NCBI RefSeq assembly: GCF_000411295.1
Contig: NZ_KE150421.1
Coordinates: 1,370,835 to 1,434,834 of the forward strand
Origin: Paenisporosarcina sp. HGH0030
GTDB taxonomy: Bacteria; Bacillota; Bacilli; Bacillales_A; Planococcaceae
Length of the DNA: 64,000 bases
Direction: 5' to 3'
In this document: piece by piece, positions 8,975 through 17,828 of the stretch
Position numbering within the stretch: position 1 is the stretch's first letter
Layout: every line of letters begins with the position of its first letter
Notes under the pieces: generated by a model
What the model was told of the DNA's origin: nothing
Seen by the model: only the letters and a program-made list of their open reading frames with translations
Databases searched by the model: none
Translations under genes and position numbers: made by a program

Positions 8975-10246
8975 TCACTCTTTTGATTCATTTTCATTTG
9001 CAACTTTATTTATTCTTTCTAGCATTGTCGGATGTGAATAACGAAACCATTTTACGAGTAGTGGAGGATTCACCTCATTCAATCCTGCCTTCGTAAGTTC
9101 TTGAAAAGTTTTGACAGCTGCCTCCGGGTCGTCCATTAGGTTTATTGCATACTGATCAGCTCTTGTTTCCTGATATCTAGAAATATAATTTGAAATTGGA
9201 CTTGAAACGAATAATAGAAAAGATGTAATAAGTAAAAATAATGGCAATGAATGAATAGCGTTTACTCGTTTAATTTTTAATACACGTCCAAAGCGATGGA
9301 TAGCCCAAGGCATTATTTTAGCGGTTAACCAGAGCCCGACAAGCATCATTAGGATATAACGAGCGATTCCAAAATATATATGTTTCTCCACATAATGCCC
9401 CATCTCATGAGCCATGATGAAGAGAATTTCATTTTCTGATAAGCGGTTCAAAGTCGTATCCCATAATACTATTCTTGAATTATTCCCAATCCCCGTAACA
9501 TAAGCATTTAGAGCATTTGTCTTTTCCGCCATGTTAACTTCATACACATGTTCTGTTGGAATTTTTGCTTGCTCAGCCAACGTGAGAATTTTCGTCTCTA
9601 ATTCTTTATTTGTTAGTGGATAAAAATCATTATATAAGGGGTCGATTATTACTGGTTGAATAAACATGAGGAAAATGGAGAAAGGAATCATTAGTAACCA
9701 GGCATTGAACCACCATCTCTTTGTGCTTTTATTTATAAGCCAATAAAGAACCGTTACAATCACTACAGTCGTTCCTAAGTTAACCCAAAAATCAATGACA
9801 TTATCTCGCATCCAAGAATTGAAATCCTGGGTACTAATCCCATATTTTTTACTTAAGAAATATCTGTAATAGTCTAAAGGAAATAAAACAATAAACGTAA
9901 GAACAGACAGTAAAAATACATATACTGCATTTTGCAAAATTGCCCATTTTTTTTGCAAAGGAATCCATCTTTCAAACGCTTGTGAAAGTCCAGTAATCAG
10001 TATAAATAAATAGACAAGCCATTCAAACGGTATTGATACAAAAAAGAGAAAATTCTTTATTCTTGAATACTCCTCACTAAGGTACAATTCTCGATCCGAC
10101 ATAAAAACATGCGGATCTGCAACAGTTCCTTTTAAAGTTGCAGGTATACCCCCACTGCCACTATGGAAGATATAAACATACATCAGGAAAGCATATACCC
10201 CAAATAAGAAAAGAGCATTAATTCCCCATTTTTTCGTCAAATCCAC
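8975..10246 (-). CDS. M48-family membrane zinc metalloprotease (Ste24/YhfN-like)
   Basis: About 423 residues. The zinc motif HEMGHYVEKH and a downstream ETRADQYAINLMDDPEAA segment (third zinc ligand) are both present. Several transmembrane segments occur before and around the catalytic site, as in CAAX-prenyl-protease-type M48 enzymes, and the length matches Bacillus YhfN. It probably cleaves membrane or misfolded peptides; Bacillus lacks known prenylated CAAX substrates. The start is ambiguous: GGAGG at about 10251-10255 could serve the GTG at 10246 or a TTG at 10240, and the frame is open to a GTG at 10261. It is monocistronic. Confidence 0.85.
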   Translation of the reverse strand: MDLTKKWGINALFLFGVYAFLMYVYIFHSGSGGIPATLKGTVADPHVFMSDRELYLSEEYSRIKNFLFFVSIPFEWLVYLFILITGLSQAFERWIPLQKKWAILQNAVYVFLLSVLTFIVLFPLDYYRYFLSKKYGISTQDFNSWMRDNVIDFWVNLGTTVVIVTVLYWLINKSTKRWWFNAWLLMIPFSIFLMFIQPVIIDPLYNDFYPLTNKELETKILTLAEQAKIPTEHVYEVNMAEKTNALNAYVTGIGNNSRIVLWDTTLNRLSENEILFIMAHEMGHYVEKHIYFGIARYILMMLVGLWLTAKIMPWAIHRFGRVLKIKRVNAIHSLPLFLLITSFLLFVSSPISNYISRYQETRADQYAINLMDDPEAAVKTFQELTKAGLNEVNPPLLVKWFRYSHPTMLERINKVANENESKE

Positions 10247-10446
10247 TTCACCTCCACTCACTCTCTCTTACATACATTTAGTGTAATCAAAAACGGAAAA
10301 GATAGAACCATATTCTAACAAATATGCTTTATTTCCAACTATTCTATTAAGAAAAGCCCACTTTGGACGGACTTAGAGATATCATCACAGAGTATTTATT
10401 AAAATGAAAGGAGTGCTGTATTAAAGCCAATATCTAATCAAAACCT

Positions 10447-10700
10447 AACGAACAATTGGCATGCACATCCGAGTGGACAGATTCTTTTGGTTACTGGCGG
10501 AAGAGGCTGGTATTAGGAAAAAGGAAAACCTGCTCAAGAAATATATCCAGGAGATGTAGTGGAAATACTTCCAAATGTAAACACTGGCATGGTGCTGCAG
10601 CTGATAGTTGGTTTGTTCATCTTGCCATTGATCCAGATACAACAGTAGGTCCTCCTGAATGGTTCGAAAAATGCGTTAATCCTTCTTTCTATAACCTTAA
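10447..10700 (+). pseudogene. Cupin-domain protein relic
   Basis: Plus-strand codons read NNWHAHPSGQILLVTGGRGW, a TAG stop, EKGKPAQEIYPGDVVEILPN, then after a 1-base shift KHWHGAAADSWFVHLAIDPD. Both cupin histidine motifs are recognisable. The start is lost and the gene carries at least one stop and one frameshift, so it is not functional. Intact relatives are small cupins found with carboxymuconolactone-decarboxylase-type proteins. Confidence 0.75.
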
Positions 10701-10711
10701 CACCTAAACAA

Positions 10712-10822
10712 AAAACGCCTAAAACCTTTATCTATCAAGGGTTTTGGGCGTTACAAGAATGGTGGGTTATTTGCGTTAAAACGATACATGCGGAGCATAC
10801 CTGTAAATACCGAAAGCTAAAA
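10712..10822. repeat. Family-D element: AACGCC hairpin plus CATGCGGAGCATACC block
   Basis: A terminator-like hairpin (10714-10753; ACGCCTAAAACCTT with AAGGGTTTTGGGCGT) is followed by CATGCGGAGCATACCTGTAA and ATACCGAAAGCTAA. The same two parts, closer together, occur at 35614-35690. Confidence 0.65.
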
Positions 10823-10894
10823 CTGCTCCGATAGTTCAATAAGAAAAAAGGCTTCATTCCTTATTGAAGTAAAGCACCCGTTTGTTGAAGAAGG
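10823..10894. repeat. Family-A composite element
   Basis: TAGTTCAATAAGAAAAAAGG, then CTTCATTCCTTATTGAAG, then TAAAGCACCCGTTTGTTGAAG. The left palindrome is truncated; it adjoins family-D. Confidence 0.7.
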
Positions 10895-11060
10895 TTATTT
10901 AAAATTATCAATATTAAAGTGGAACCAACTTTATCCTACTATTTTAGGCGATGAGCATTACCCTTCAAACACTACATTGTTTTCTTCGTATGTCAAAGGA
11001 CCAACTACATTAGATTTCATTTCCAAGTTGCGCTGCTAATTGGAGTACATAAAATACTGC

Positions 11061-11160
11061 CTATTCAGGCTCTTCATTTTTTAATTCCGTTTTACATACT
11101 AGCTCATACTTTGTCTTATCTTTCCAATATTGCTCCAAAGATATAGTTACAATTTTATAG
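11061..11160 (-). pseudogene. Unrecognised C-terminal relic downstream of the HupE-like gene
   Basis: A minus-strand frame reads YKIVTISLEQYWKDKTKYEL then VCKTELKNEEPE and stops at 11061-11063. It has protein-like composition but no start. Positions 10895-11060 show no further gene. Confidence 0.3.
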
Positions 11161-11161
11161 T

Positions 11162-12247
11162 TTACTGCAGACGTTGAAGCAACCAATAAAATGCTAAAAC
11201 AAAAATAAGGCAAGACGCTGAGATCATCATTTTACGATACCATGGGAACCTGCGCAGCCAATTCAAGAGAGGCAGTAATAGACACAATACCATGAACTGA
11301 CCCGTTTCCACTCCTAAATTAAATGAGAGGAGTGTGCCAATCAGATTGCTCTTTGGAAGTCCTATTTCAGTCAAAGCCCCGGCGAAACCCATACCGTGAA
11401 TCAGGCCAAATATGGCTGTCAATAGCCACCGCCATTTCACCTTTTGAACAAATATATTTTCCACTGCCACATAACAGATGGTCAGCGCTATAAAAACTTC
11501 GACCCAATGCGAACTGACCTGAATACGGTCGGTGGCCACCAAGAATAGTGTTATGCTGTGGCCGATTGTAAAAGCAGTAACAATTTTCAACGCATCCTTG
11601 AAGCGAGATGCGATTAATACTAAGGATAACAAAAACAGCATATGATCGAACCCGGTCAAAATGTGTTCGATTCCAAGTACAAAGTATTTCCATAGGACGG
11701 ATTCACTTTCAGGCTGAGCAATGGTGATCTGAACATCTTTTTTTTTGGTATCAAGAATATTCTGATAGAAATAATCCCCTGAATGGACCAAAAGTACATT
11801 CGTATGTAGAGGCGCATCTTCAAACATCAGATTGTAATGAAGATTAAATTGTTCGATAGCTTCATCGGCGGTTATCCTTAATTTAAAAATTACGCCAATC
11901 GTGGAACCCTTTTCTGCCAACTCCATCGAAAGCATTTCCATCGTTAAGGGCTTCGAATCCACATCTATACGAAGATCTTTCTGTAATACCGATTCGATTC
12001 TTTCTTTCTGCGAGGACAGTTCCTCGTTATCCAGATATTTATCCTTGTTGGTATCAAATTGTTCCAGCATGTCTATTTGATCAAGAAAAAGTTCATAGTC
12101 AATCGTTTTCCCTTTAATGTTTAAATTCGAGTAACCCCTACTTTTGTCGGTATGGGCAAATGAAGTGCTGGCATTCGCACAAAATATTAAGGTGACTATG
12201 AACAAGGACAGGAATGCACGTAGTTTCAAAGCGAGACCTCTTTTCAT
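11162..12247 (-). CDS. HupE/UreJ_2-family membrane protein with extracytoplasmic EF-hand
   Basis: 361 residues. A signal peptide (1-32) is followed by an extracytoplasmic domain (about 33-170) with a canonical EF-hand loop, DTNKDKYLDNEE (ligands at positions 1, 3, 5, 7, 9 and 12). Six or seven membrane helices (about 190-360) include GIEHILTGFDHMLF, GHSITLF, FGLIHGMGFAG and FNLGVETGQF. The conserved His/Asp pattern fits metal-permease families; the true substrate is unknown. The ATG at 12247 is preferred over the preceding TTG; no strong ribosome site is seen. It lies downstream of secreted phosphoesterase 2, mirroring the locus at the window start. Its first codons lie in a duplicated segment (12234-12416). 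Confidence 0.85.
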   Translation of the reverse strand: MKRGLALKLRAFLSLFIVTLIFCANASTSFAHTDKSRGYSNLNIKGKTIDYELFLDQIDMLEQFDTNKDKYLDNEELSSQKERIESVLQKDLRIDVDSKPLTMEMLSMELAEKGSTIGVIFKLRITADEAIEQFNLHYNLMFEDAPLHTNVLLVHSGDYFYQNILDTKKKDVQITIAQPESESVLWKYFVLGIEHILTGFDHMLFLLSLVLIASRFKDALKIVTAFTIGHSITLFLVATDRIQVSSHWVEVFIALTICYVAVENIFVQKVKWRWLLTAIFGLIHGMGFAGALTEIGLPKSNLIGTLLSFNLGVETGQFMVLCLLLPLLNWLRRFPWYRKMMISASCLIFVLAFYWLLQRLQ

Positions 12248-12416
12248 CAAAGTTAAAATCTAATCCCTCGGAGCGAATCGTAATTGTGTCAATAAATATT
12301 GAGCGCCTTAATATAGAACGTCCCGCAGCAAATATTTTGCCGCGGGACCTCTTTTCATCAAAGTTTAAATCTAATCCATTGAGCGAATCGTAATTGTGTC
12401 AATGAATATTGAGCGC
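12234..12416. repeat. Direct duplication spanning the 5' end of the HupE-like gene
   Basis: About 70 bases at 12234-12302 recur at 12346-12416 with few changes (GACCTCTTTTCATCAAAG, then GCGAATCGTAATTGTGTCAA, then ATTGAGCGCC). The offset is 112 bases. Between the copies, GTCCCGC (12320) and GCGGGAC form a hairpin. The duplication copies the start codon region of the HupE-like gene. Confidence 0.85.
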
Positions 12417-12565
12417 CCCGCAGCACATGCTGCTGTGATTTCCTCCCATACAATATTCACTGCCCCTGTTGTTCCGTCATTGTATATGGCCTCAACCTTA
12501 GCAGGAAGTGCGGGTATTTCTCCTACGTTCGTATTCACGGCAACCGGTTTGAAGTCTACGATGTC
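12361..12565 (-). pseudogene. Detached C-terminal Ig-like tail of phosphoesterase 2
   Basis: Just past the stop codon at 12556, another minus-strand frame reads DIVDFKPVAVNTNVGEIPAL, PAKVEAIYNDGTTGAVNIVW and EEI. This is a typical Big_4-type Ig domain that normally follows an F5/8C domain in such enzymes. It runs to a TAG near 12379 inside the duplicated segment. A single-base indel near 12556-12575 would rejoin it to the upstream frame. Confidence 0.7.
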
Positions 12566-15500
12566 TTCGGTATTACACTTTCTGTTTCAAGGACGCTAAT
12601 CTCCGTAGCCGGAAGCACTGGCGCTAAAATTTTCATTTCCGACAAACCGACATTTGGTCCGCTTCCACCGGATACCTGGAATTTGACCCATGTCACCGTC
12701 TTGTCAGGGAAAGTTACAGAATAAGCGCTCCCGTCATTCGGGATTCCTGAAACCGTCACAGTGCTTCCGTCGCTAAAGGTAAGCGTTCCGCCGGGCGCCC
12801 AGTCAGCTAAATAAGGTCGATCATAGAAGGTAATCTTGCTGATCGTTTGATTCGACGTCCAATTCACCTGGATCCATGGATTCTGTTCTCCCTTTGACGC
12901 CCATTCGCCCGATTGCCCTATGATGCCATCGAACACTTTGTCGGGAGAACGAGCGGCATCGTAATACGATGAAGCGGTAACTGCGGCGGTCCACGCTGGG
13001 ATCTTATTAACAGTTACTCTAATGCTTGTTGTTAAAGGCACGTTATTGGGATTTGCCACCCCAGTTGGCAAAGTTACAGTTCCATTTACAGTGAAGGTCT
13101 GCGCCGTCGTGGCAGTGGGATCATAGTTTGAAGCATCTACATTCCATGTCACATTGGCATTATCCACCCTGCCTGCATCGGTATCCAAGGATACTGTCTT
13201 TGGCAATCCAAGGGCGTCCGCTGTCTTCGCCGTTCCGATTGCCACCTCTGTTATGTCAGCAGGTACTGTGATGCTGTTCAATTTTTTTTCTTGAATCTCT
13301 ATCAATTCAAACCAGCGAAAAACCCAAAAACCTGCATTTACATTCAGCCTTATTTTATGTGAGCCTTCACTCAGTCTGACCGTTTCGGATTTAATGACAT
13401 AGTTGGTCGGACCCCCAGTTGAGATTGAGGTTCTCGTTTGAGGTACTCCATCTACCAGGAATTCAACCTCTCCCGTATACCCCGCGTTTGATGCCACCTT
13501 GTAATTTAATTGATAGAATCCCGATTTTGCCACATCTACGTTATATTCCATCCAGTCGCCTATTTCCATAGCACCCACTCGCCATGCGGGTCCGCCATCA
13601 TTAATCCGTTGATTTCTAAGTACAGCACCTTGTTTCGAATTGTAGTTTGCACTTTCTATCCTTCCTGGCACCAATGCTGAACCAGGCAATACATCTAAAA
13701 TATTTACATTAAAGCTGGCTGTCTTTCCACCTAGAGTCACAGCCAGTTGCACTTTTCCTATACGAAAGGACTTAAAGCCGGTAATATTATCAACCGTTAC
13801 GTTTTCCACTTTTGTTGTTCCATCGCTGTAAGTGCCTGTCACAACCAGCCCGTCTATATTAAGCCCATCTCCCTGCAGGTAATTCAACTTTGTTGGCAGT
13901 TTAGTTATTTCGATGCTTTGCAACTTAACGTTAGAAGTCTCGTTGGCAATTGCCATGATCTGATCTGTAGACAATGCTTGATTGTAAACCCTTACTGCAT
14001 CAATACGTCCATTGAAGCTTTGTTGGCCTCTACTGTCTGCACCGATATACGTTCCCGTTGTTGGCGTATAAGGAGCTGTTGTATTATTGGTTACCGGTGT
14101 GCTCTTGCCATTGATATAAAGCTCCCAGGTGCCGCTTCTTCTTGCCGCCGTGATATTGGTCCATTGGCCCGCCGTCAAAGCAGTCTGCGATCCAAGGATC
14201 GTCTGCCCGTTGATTGCAATGGACACCTTATCGCCTTGGTCATGATCCAACACGATGGAATATCCATTGGTAAAGCCATCACCATTGGACAATATTTGTT
14301 GAGATCCTGAGGTTGCACCATTCCACTTCACCCAGGCTGTTAGCGTTAGATTGTTCTTTTTATTGGATACAAGATCTGTACTTGCATAATTATCGTCTGC
14401 ACCGTTCAGGCTGAGTGAAGCGGAACCTTCCATTTTATCCGTCTTATCATAGGCAGCACTTCCATGCAAAGTTGCATTAAACCCATTCTTGATACTGTCG
14501 TTGCCATTGCCGTTAAATCCCCACATCCTTTTGGGATCGTTACTATCCATAATTTGGAATTTATCTATGTGCACACCCGCTGCATTGCTATCGCTTTTTA
14601 TGACGATCTTGTTATTTGGACCCGTATTCAGCTCAACAGGTACCACCAATTCGTTATACGAACTCATGCTTCCGGTAGTCGGAAAGCTGAGCGTCTGTAC
14701 TTTGGCTCCATTTACATATATTCCCTTGGTAACATTGGCAGCATCGGTAGCATACCTGATTTTCAATATTTTGTTGCCGCCAGAAGCTCCTCCGTCAACC
14801 TTGAGCGACTCGATATATGCTTTTCCATCGTTCATTTTCACGTACTTGCCGCCGGACGGATTTACGTCGTCGCCAGCGGTTGCATATGCGAATACACTAT
14901 CCTCGGCTTCATACATGCCGGTTGTATTCGGGTGCAGACTCATAGTACCTTCCCAAATGGTTTTTTGTGTATTTACATCCCTTCCCTTTATATGTAACTT
15001 GTCTTTATATACATCAACAATCATAGCTTGATTATTTAAAACGGCACCGTCTCTTACTGCAGTGAATCCATTGGTGTACATGTTGCCTTCTATCTTAGTA
15101 TCGTCGTGAAGATGTCCTGTTGTTAAAATAACCTGTGGATATTTTTCAAGGATATCTCTGAACTTCTGTTCCTGTACCAAATTTTCATTATAATTGTCCG
15201 AAGAATATGACTTGGATACTGTCTGGTGAATAGGATTATGCGTGAACACAAAAATCGGCTTGTCCGGAACAGCATTTTCAGCAAGCTTGCTTTCAAACCA
15301 GGCTAACTGTTCGTCGGACATATACGCGTAATTGGTCGGTTTCTTATCAAACCCTAAAAATATGAAATCATATTCTTGTATTTCCCGGTGGTAATACACC
15401 TTCTCTTCTGGTATTCCTGCCTTTTGTATAAATCTGTTCTTCGCTACATTAAAATCCGGCTGCCAATCGTATTCATGATTTCCCATTGCATAATATACCG

Positions 15501-15816
15501 GCGGATGATCTTTTACAGAATTGATAGCATTTCTTATGGCGTCATATTCACCGCTATCCCCGAGATTGGTTATATCCCCGGCTAAAACTATTGCACTTAC
15601 ATTATTATTTTTAGCATCCGTTACAGCTTTAGCCGTTTTACCCGTATCGCTATGCGTGTCCGACATTGACATGAAGCTGAAGATAGGATCTTCCGTAGTG
15701 TTTTCTACCCCTGCTGCAGAGCTTTCTGCCGAAGTACTGCCTACTACACCCATCAGGGCTACATTCACCAGCATGAGTGATAGAAATGACTTTTTTAGCC
15801 TTTTAAGAAATAGCAT
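12556..15816 (-). CDS. Secreted modular metallophosphoesterase (phosphoesterase 2)
   Basis: 1086 residues in this frame. Signal peptide 1-31; calcineurin-like phosphoesterase about 45-290 with SDTH, AGD, GNHE, THN and GHLHDD; CBM-like linker to about 425; LamG/concanavalin-like domain about 430-610; Ig-like repeat about 620-700; CBM6-like domain about 705-845; Big_4-type Ig about 850-930; F5/8 type C (discoidin) domain about 940-1075. AGGAGG precedes the ATG at 15816. The binding modules imply attachment to polysaccharide or cell wall while cleaving phosphoesters. The C-terminus is probably frameshifted (see 12361-12565). A PhoP-type promoter about 300 bases upstream indicates phosphate-starvation control. 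G+C is higher than in neighbours. Confidence 0.88.
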   Translation of the reverse strand: MLFLKRLKKSFLSLMLVNVALMGVVGSTSAESSAAGVENTTEDPIFSFMSMSDTHSDTGKTAKAVTDAKNNNVSAIVLAGDITNLGDSGEYDAIRNAINSVKDHPPVYYAMGNHEYDWQPDFNVAKNRFIQKAGIPEEKVYYHREIQEYDFIFLGFDKKPTNYAYMSDEQLAWFESKLAENAVPDKPIFVFTHNPIHQTVSKSYSSDNYNENLVQEQKFRDILEKYPQVILTTGHLHDDTKIEGNMYTNGFTAVRDGAVLNNQAMIVDVYKDKLHIKGRDVNTQKTIWEGTMSLHPNTTGMYEAEDSVFAYATAGDDVNPSGGKYVKMNDGKAYIESLKVDGGASGGNKILKIRYATDAANVTKGIYVNGAKVQTLSFPTTGSMSSYNELVVPVELNTGPNNKIVIKSDSNAAGVHIDKFQIMDSNDPKRMWGFNGNGNDSIKNGFNATLHGSAAYDKTDKMEGSASLSLNGADDNYASTDLVSNKKNNLTLTAWVKWNGATSGSQQILSNGDGFTNGYSIVLDHDQGDKVSIAINGQTILGSQTALTAGQWTNITAARRSGTWELYINGKSTPVTNNTTAPYTPTTGTYIGADSRGQQSFNGRIDAVRVYNQALSTDQIMAIANETSNVKLQSIEITKLPTKLNYLQGDGLNIDGLVVTGTYSDGTTKVENVTVDNITGFKSFRIGKVQLAVTLGGKTASFNVNILDVLPGSALVPGRIESANYNSKQGAVLRNQRINDGGPAWRVGAMEIGDWMEYNVDVAKSGFYQLNYKVASNAGYTGEVEFLVDGVPQTRTSISTGGPTNYVIKSETVRLSEGSHKIRLNVNAGFWVFRWFELIEIQEKKLNSITVPADITEVAIGTAKTADALGLPKTVSLDTDAGRVDNANVTWNVDASNYDPTATTAQTFTVNGTVTLPTGVANPNNVPLTTSIRVTVNKIPAWTAAVTASSYYDAARSPDKVFDGIIGQSGEWASKGEQNPWIQVNWTSNQTISKITFYDRPYLADWAPGGTLTFSDGSTVTVSGIPNDGSAYSVTFPDKTVTWVKFQVSGGSGPNVGLSEMKILAPVLPATEISVLETESVIPKTS

Positions 15817-15829
15817 AATTAATCCTCCT

Positions 15830-16105
15830 GTTTTTTCTTGTAATACTCAATATGCCGTTTGTCGTCTTGCTTAGACCGTTAAGGGGTCCCTTAGAGGGGT
15901 TGAAAATCAGGATTTTATATTACTTAATCACTTAGCTGGAAAAATTCGTGTTTTGAAGGCGAAACCCCGTTAACGTCGAATCTTGTTGTCCCTCCCTCGT
16001 CGTAAAGTTTTTGAGCTAAATTCGCAAGCATTGATCCTATACAACACTTGCTACAAGATTTCCACCCCCTCCAGAATCAAATTTGCTTAACTGCTTAATG
16101 GTAAG
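15830..16105 (-). other. Long 5' leader of phosphoesterase 2
   Basis: About 280 bases separate the predicted transcription start from the ATG. It contains a small hairpin (GGGGTCCCTTAGAGGGGTT region, 15882-15902) and a GGAGGGGGTGG tract near 16062-16072 that resembles the start of a short leader, but no convincing leader peptide was found. Confidence 0.4.
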
Positions 16106-16111
16106 TGATAA

Positions 16112-16150
16112 ATTTTAATAGAGTGTATATCCAACGTAAATATTTTGTAA
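16112..16150 (-). promoter_or_regulatory. PhoP-type box and -10 for phosphoesterase 2
   Basis: Reading the minus strand: TTACAA (16150-16145), TTACGT (16139-16134), ATACAC (16128-16123), then TAAAAT (16117-16112). The hexamers repeat every 11 bases and fit the Bacillus PhoP consensus TT(A/T/C)ACA. The identical geometry occurs at 35415-35453 before phosphoesterase 3, and conservation extends about 45 bases into the leader. Confidence 0.8.
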
Positions 16151-16279
16151 TGTTGATATGTTGTTATAACCATATAATTCGAAATATTAATATAATTATC
16201 TATTGTCTTAACCTAAAGCCACCTCTTTAGTCAGACAATCCGGTATTGTCTTAACAAATTATAGTAAACTTTATGAAGC

Positions 16280-16467
16280 TTTTAAAAAAATTCGATTAAA
16301 ATTTAGCGAGCATCCTCAATTTCTAGTTAAAAAATAAACCTCGTATTTTGAACAAAGTTTGATCAAAATACAAGGTTTCAGCTGTTTATTGCTATTCACT
16401 TTTTAAAAAAATGTTTGATTATTTCGGAAATCGAATCTTCAACTAAAGCACCCGTTAGTTGAGGAAG
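16280..16467 (+). repeat. Family-B element B1, ending in a family-A palindrome (16437-16467)
   Basis: AATTTAGCGAG...CTCAATTT lead-in, hairpin AAACCTCGTATTTTG / CAAAATACAAGGTTT around AACAAAGTTTGAT, then TGTTTATTGCTATTCACTTT, GATTATTTCGGAAATCGA and finally CTTCAACTAAAGCACCCGTT. Closely matches B2 (22535) and B3 (27014). Confidence 0.8.
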
Positions 16468-16510
16468 ACTTACTTACTGACTTAGCAACCACACTGTCTA
16501 CTAAGCAGTT

Positions 16511-16912
16511 TTACTGTGTAATAAATAAATTAAATTGAATGACTATTACTATTGCAAGTAACATTATTACCCCTTCGCTAAGAGTTAGAATATATTGTTT
16601 GGGGTTCTGCGAATATTTCCTCTCAAAAAATGCTCTTACAGGATAATCTAATCCAATGCAGAAAATTGGTATTAGTAAAAGGTAATTTGGATAATTTTCA
16701 ACTATCACCAATATATTGGTAATTATAATTGTGATAATAGAAGTAATTCTGATACCCCAATCAATTTTCCTGTGCAGATTGTTTATGTGGTTGTAAGAAA
16801 AAAAGGAATTTTTTTCTTTTTCAATCTTAAGTACTTTTTTCAAAAGAAGCTTTACTACCACATTTAAACCAAACACTATCAACACAAAGAGTGCCAACTT
16901 TATCAAGAACAT
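16511..16912 (-). CDS. DUF4181-family membrane protein
   Basis: 133 residues with four transmembrane helices (about 4-22, 52-70, 74-92, 110-130). The conserved FERKYSQNPKQYILTL stretch before the last helix is typical of DUF4181, a Bacillales family of unknown function. GGAGG lies 6 bases before the ATG. It is isolated between family-B and family-A repeats. Confidence 0.75.
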   Translation of the reverse strand: MFLIKLALFVLIVFGLNVVVKLLLKKVLKIEKEKNSFFSYNHINNLHRKIDWGIRITSIITIIITNILVIVENYPNYLLLIPIFCIGLDYPVRAFFERKYSQNPKQYILTLSEGVIMLLAIVIVIQFNLFITQ

Positions 16913-16968
16913 ATGATCCTCCCGTTATTAAAATGACCTACTCTATAGTTGTAAAAGTAACTTAGGAA

Positions 16969-17000
16969 TCTTCCACTAAAGCACTCGTTAGTTAAATAAA
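16969..17000. repeat. Family-A palindrome
   Basis: CTTCCACTAAAGCACTCGTT followed by AGTTAAATAA; a slightly decayed single copy. Confidence 0.65.
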
Positions 17001-17008
17001 ATAGCAGG

Positions 17009-17218
17009 TTAATTTGTCGACTTCTTATGTACCCATTTATTTCCAAACTTCCAAATATAGAAAAAAGTACAAGTAAGAATTGCACCCATAATCATCCCAA
17101 TTACTGTTAAGTTTATTCCTGTCCCCGTGTTAGTACCATCTGCACGAATAGATGCATTAGCATATATCGAGACGCAAACGATAATGAAACCAATCCATTC
17201 AAAAATCTTAGTTCTCAT
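17009..17218 (-). CDS. Small membrane protein, 69 residues
   Basis: Two hydrophobic helices (about 5-22 and 35-55) and a basic C-terminus. GGGGGGAG directly precedes the ATG at 17218. Not recognised. A family-A palindrome lies directly after the stop codon and another upstream. Confidence 0.55.
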   Translation of the reverse strand: MRTKIFEWIGFIIVCVSIYANASIRADGTNTGTGINLTVIGMIMGAILTCTFFYIWKFGNKWVHKKSTN

Positions 17219-17274
17219 CACTCCCCCCCTTATAAATAAACTATAACATAATTTACCAATTAGAAGCTCCCCAC

Positions 17275-17309
17275 CTTCTTCAACTAAACTGCCCCGTTAG
17301 TTTAACAAC
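17275..17309. repeat. Family-A palindrome supplying a gene's stop codon
   Basis: CTTCTTCAACTAAACTGCCC and CGTTAGTTTAACAAC. The stop codon and last residues (LLN) of the DUF4304 gene lie inside it. Confidence 0.75.
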
Positions 17310-17712
17310 ATAGAAATCCAAAAACGGTCTGATGTATTTAATAAACCCACAACACTTGAAGCTATTTCCTCAAAATCGTCTTCTGTTTTTGCATTCTCAA
17401 AATCAAACCATATTCCTTCTTCATCAACTGATTTTGCTCCTAACCTAAACCGATTGTTTAGATGATGAGTAGTTGCTTTGTTTGGTGGGATTTTTTCTCC
17501 CCAACTCATAGTTACACCTTCTATTGGACACGTTTCCAATTCAACTCCAAATGAACCACCCAATCTGTTGAATTGGATAGTAATTAAATCTATAATCTTT
17601 TCATTTGTCCGTCTAAAGTGAGGAAACGAGCCTTTAAATTCTTGTTTTCTTAAAGCCGGTATCACAATTTTTTTAAGGCATTATCCATCATTTTTCTTTG
17701 ATTCGATTCCAT
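17297..17712 (-). pseudogene. DUF4304-family protein with a frameshift in an A7 tract
   Basis: AGGAG sits before an ATG at 17712 whose frame reads MESNQRKMMDNALKK and then runs into a stop. Adding one base to the A7 run (about 17669-17675) joins it to the downstream frame IVIPALRKQEFKGSFPHFRR, which carries on to 17297 with DUF4304 features (KGSFPHFRR, RLGGSFGVEL). About 137 residues if repaired. This could be a true pseudogene, phase variation at a homopolymer, or a sequencing error. Confidence 0.7.
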
Positions 17713-17736
17713 TTTTTCTCCTTTCTCAGGTTAATT

Positions 17737-17828
17737 TGTTCAACTAACCTGCCCCGTTAGTTCAATAAGAAAAAAAGCTGCCTAAGCAGCCCAATGATTT
17801 TTACTAAAGCACCCGTTAGTTGAAGAAG
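17737..17828. repeat. Family-A composite element (two palindromes)
   Basis: GTTCAACTAACCTGCCCCGT...TTCAATAAG, then AAAAAAAGCTGCCTAAGCAG hairpin, then ACTAAAGCACCCGTTAGTTG. It is one of the clearest full-length copies. Confidence 0.8.

Noticed and set aside
10445-10707. ORFs on both strands over the cupin relic
   Set aside because: The cupin motifs need two frames and cross a stop; the continuous ORFs do not encode them.
13747-15031. Long ORFs antisense to phosphoesterase 2
   Set aside because: They mirror the real gene's codon pattern, have no ribosome sites and encode no recognisable protein.
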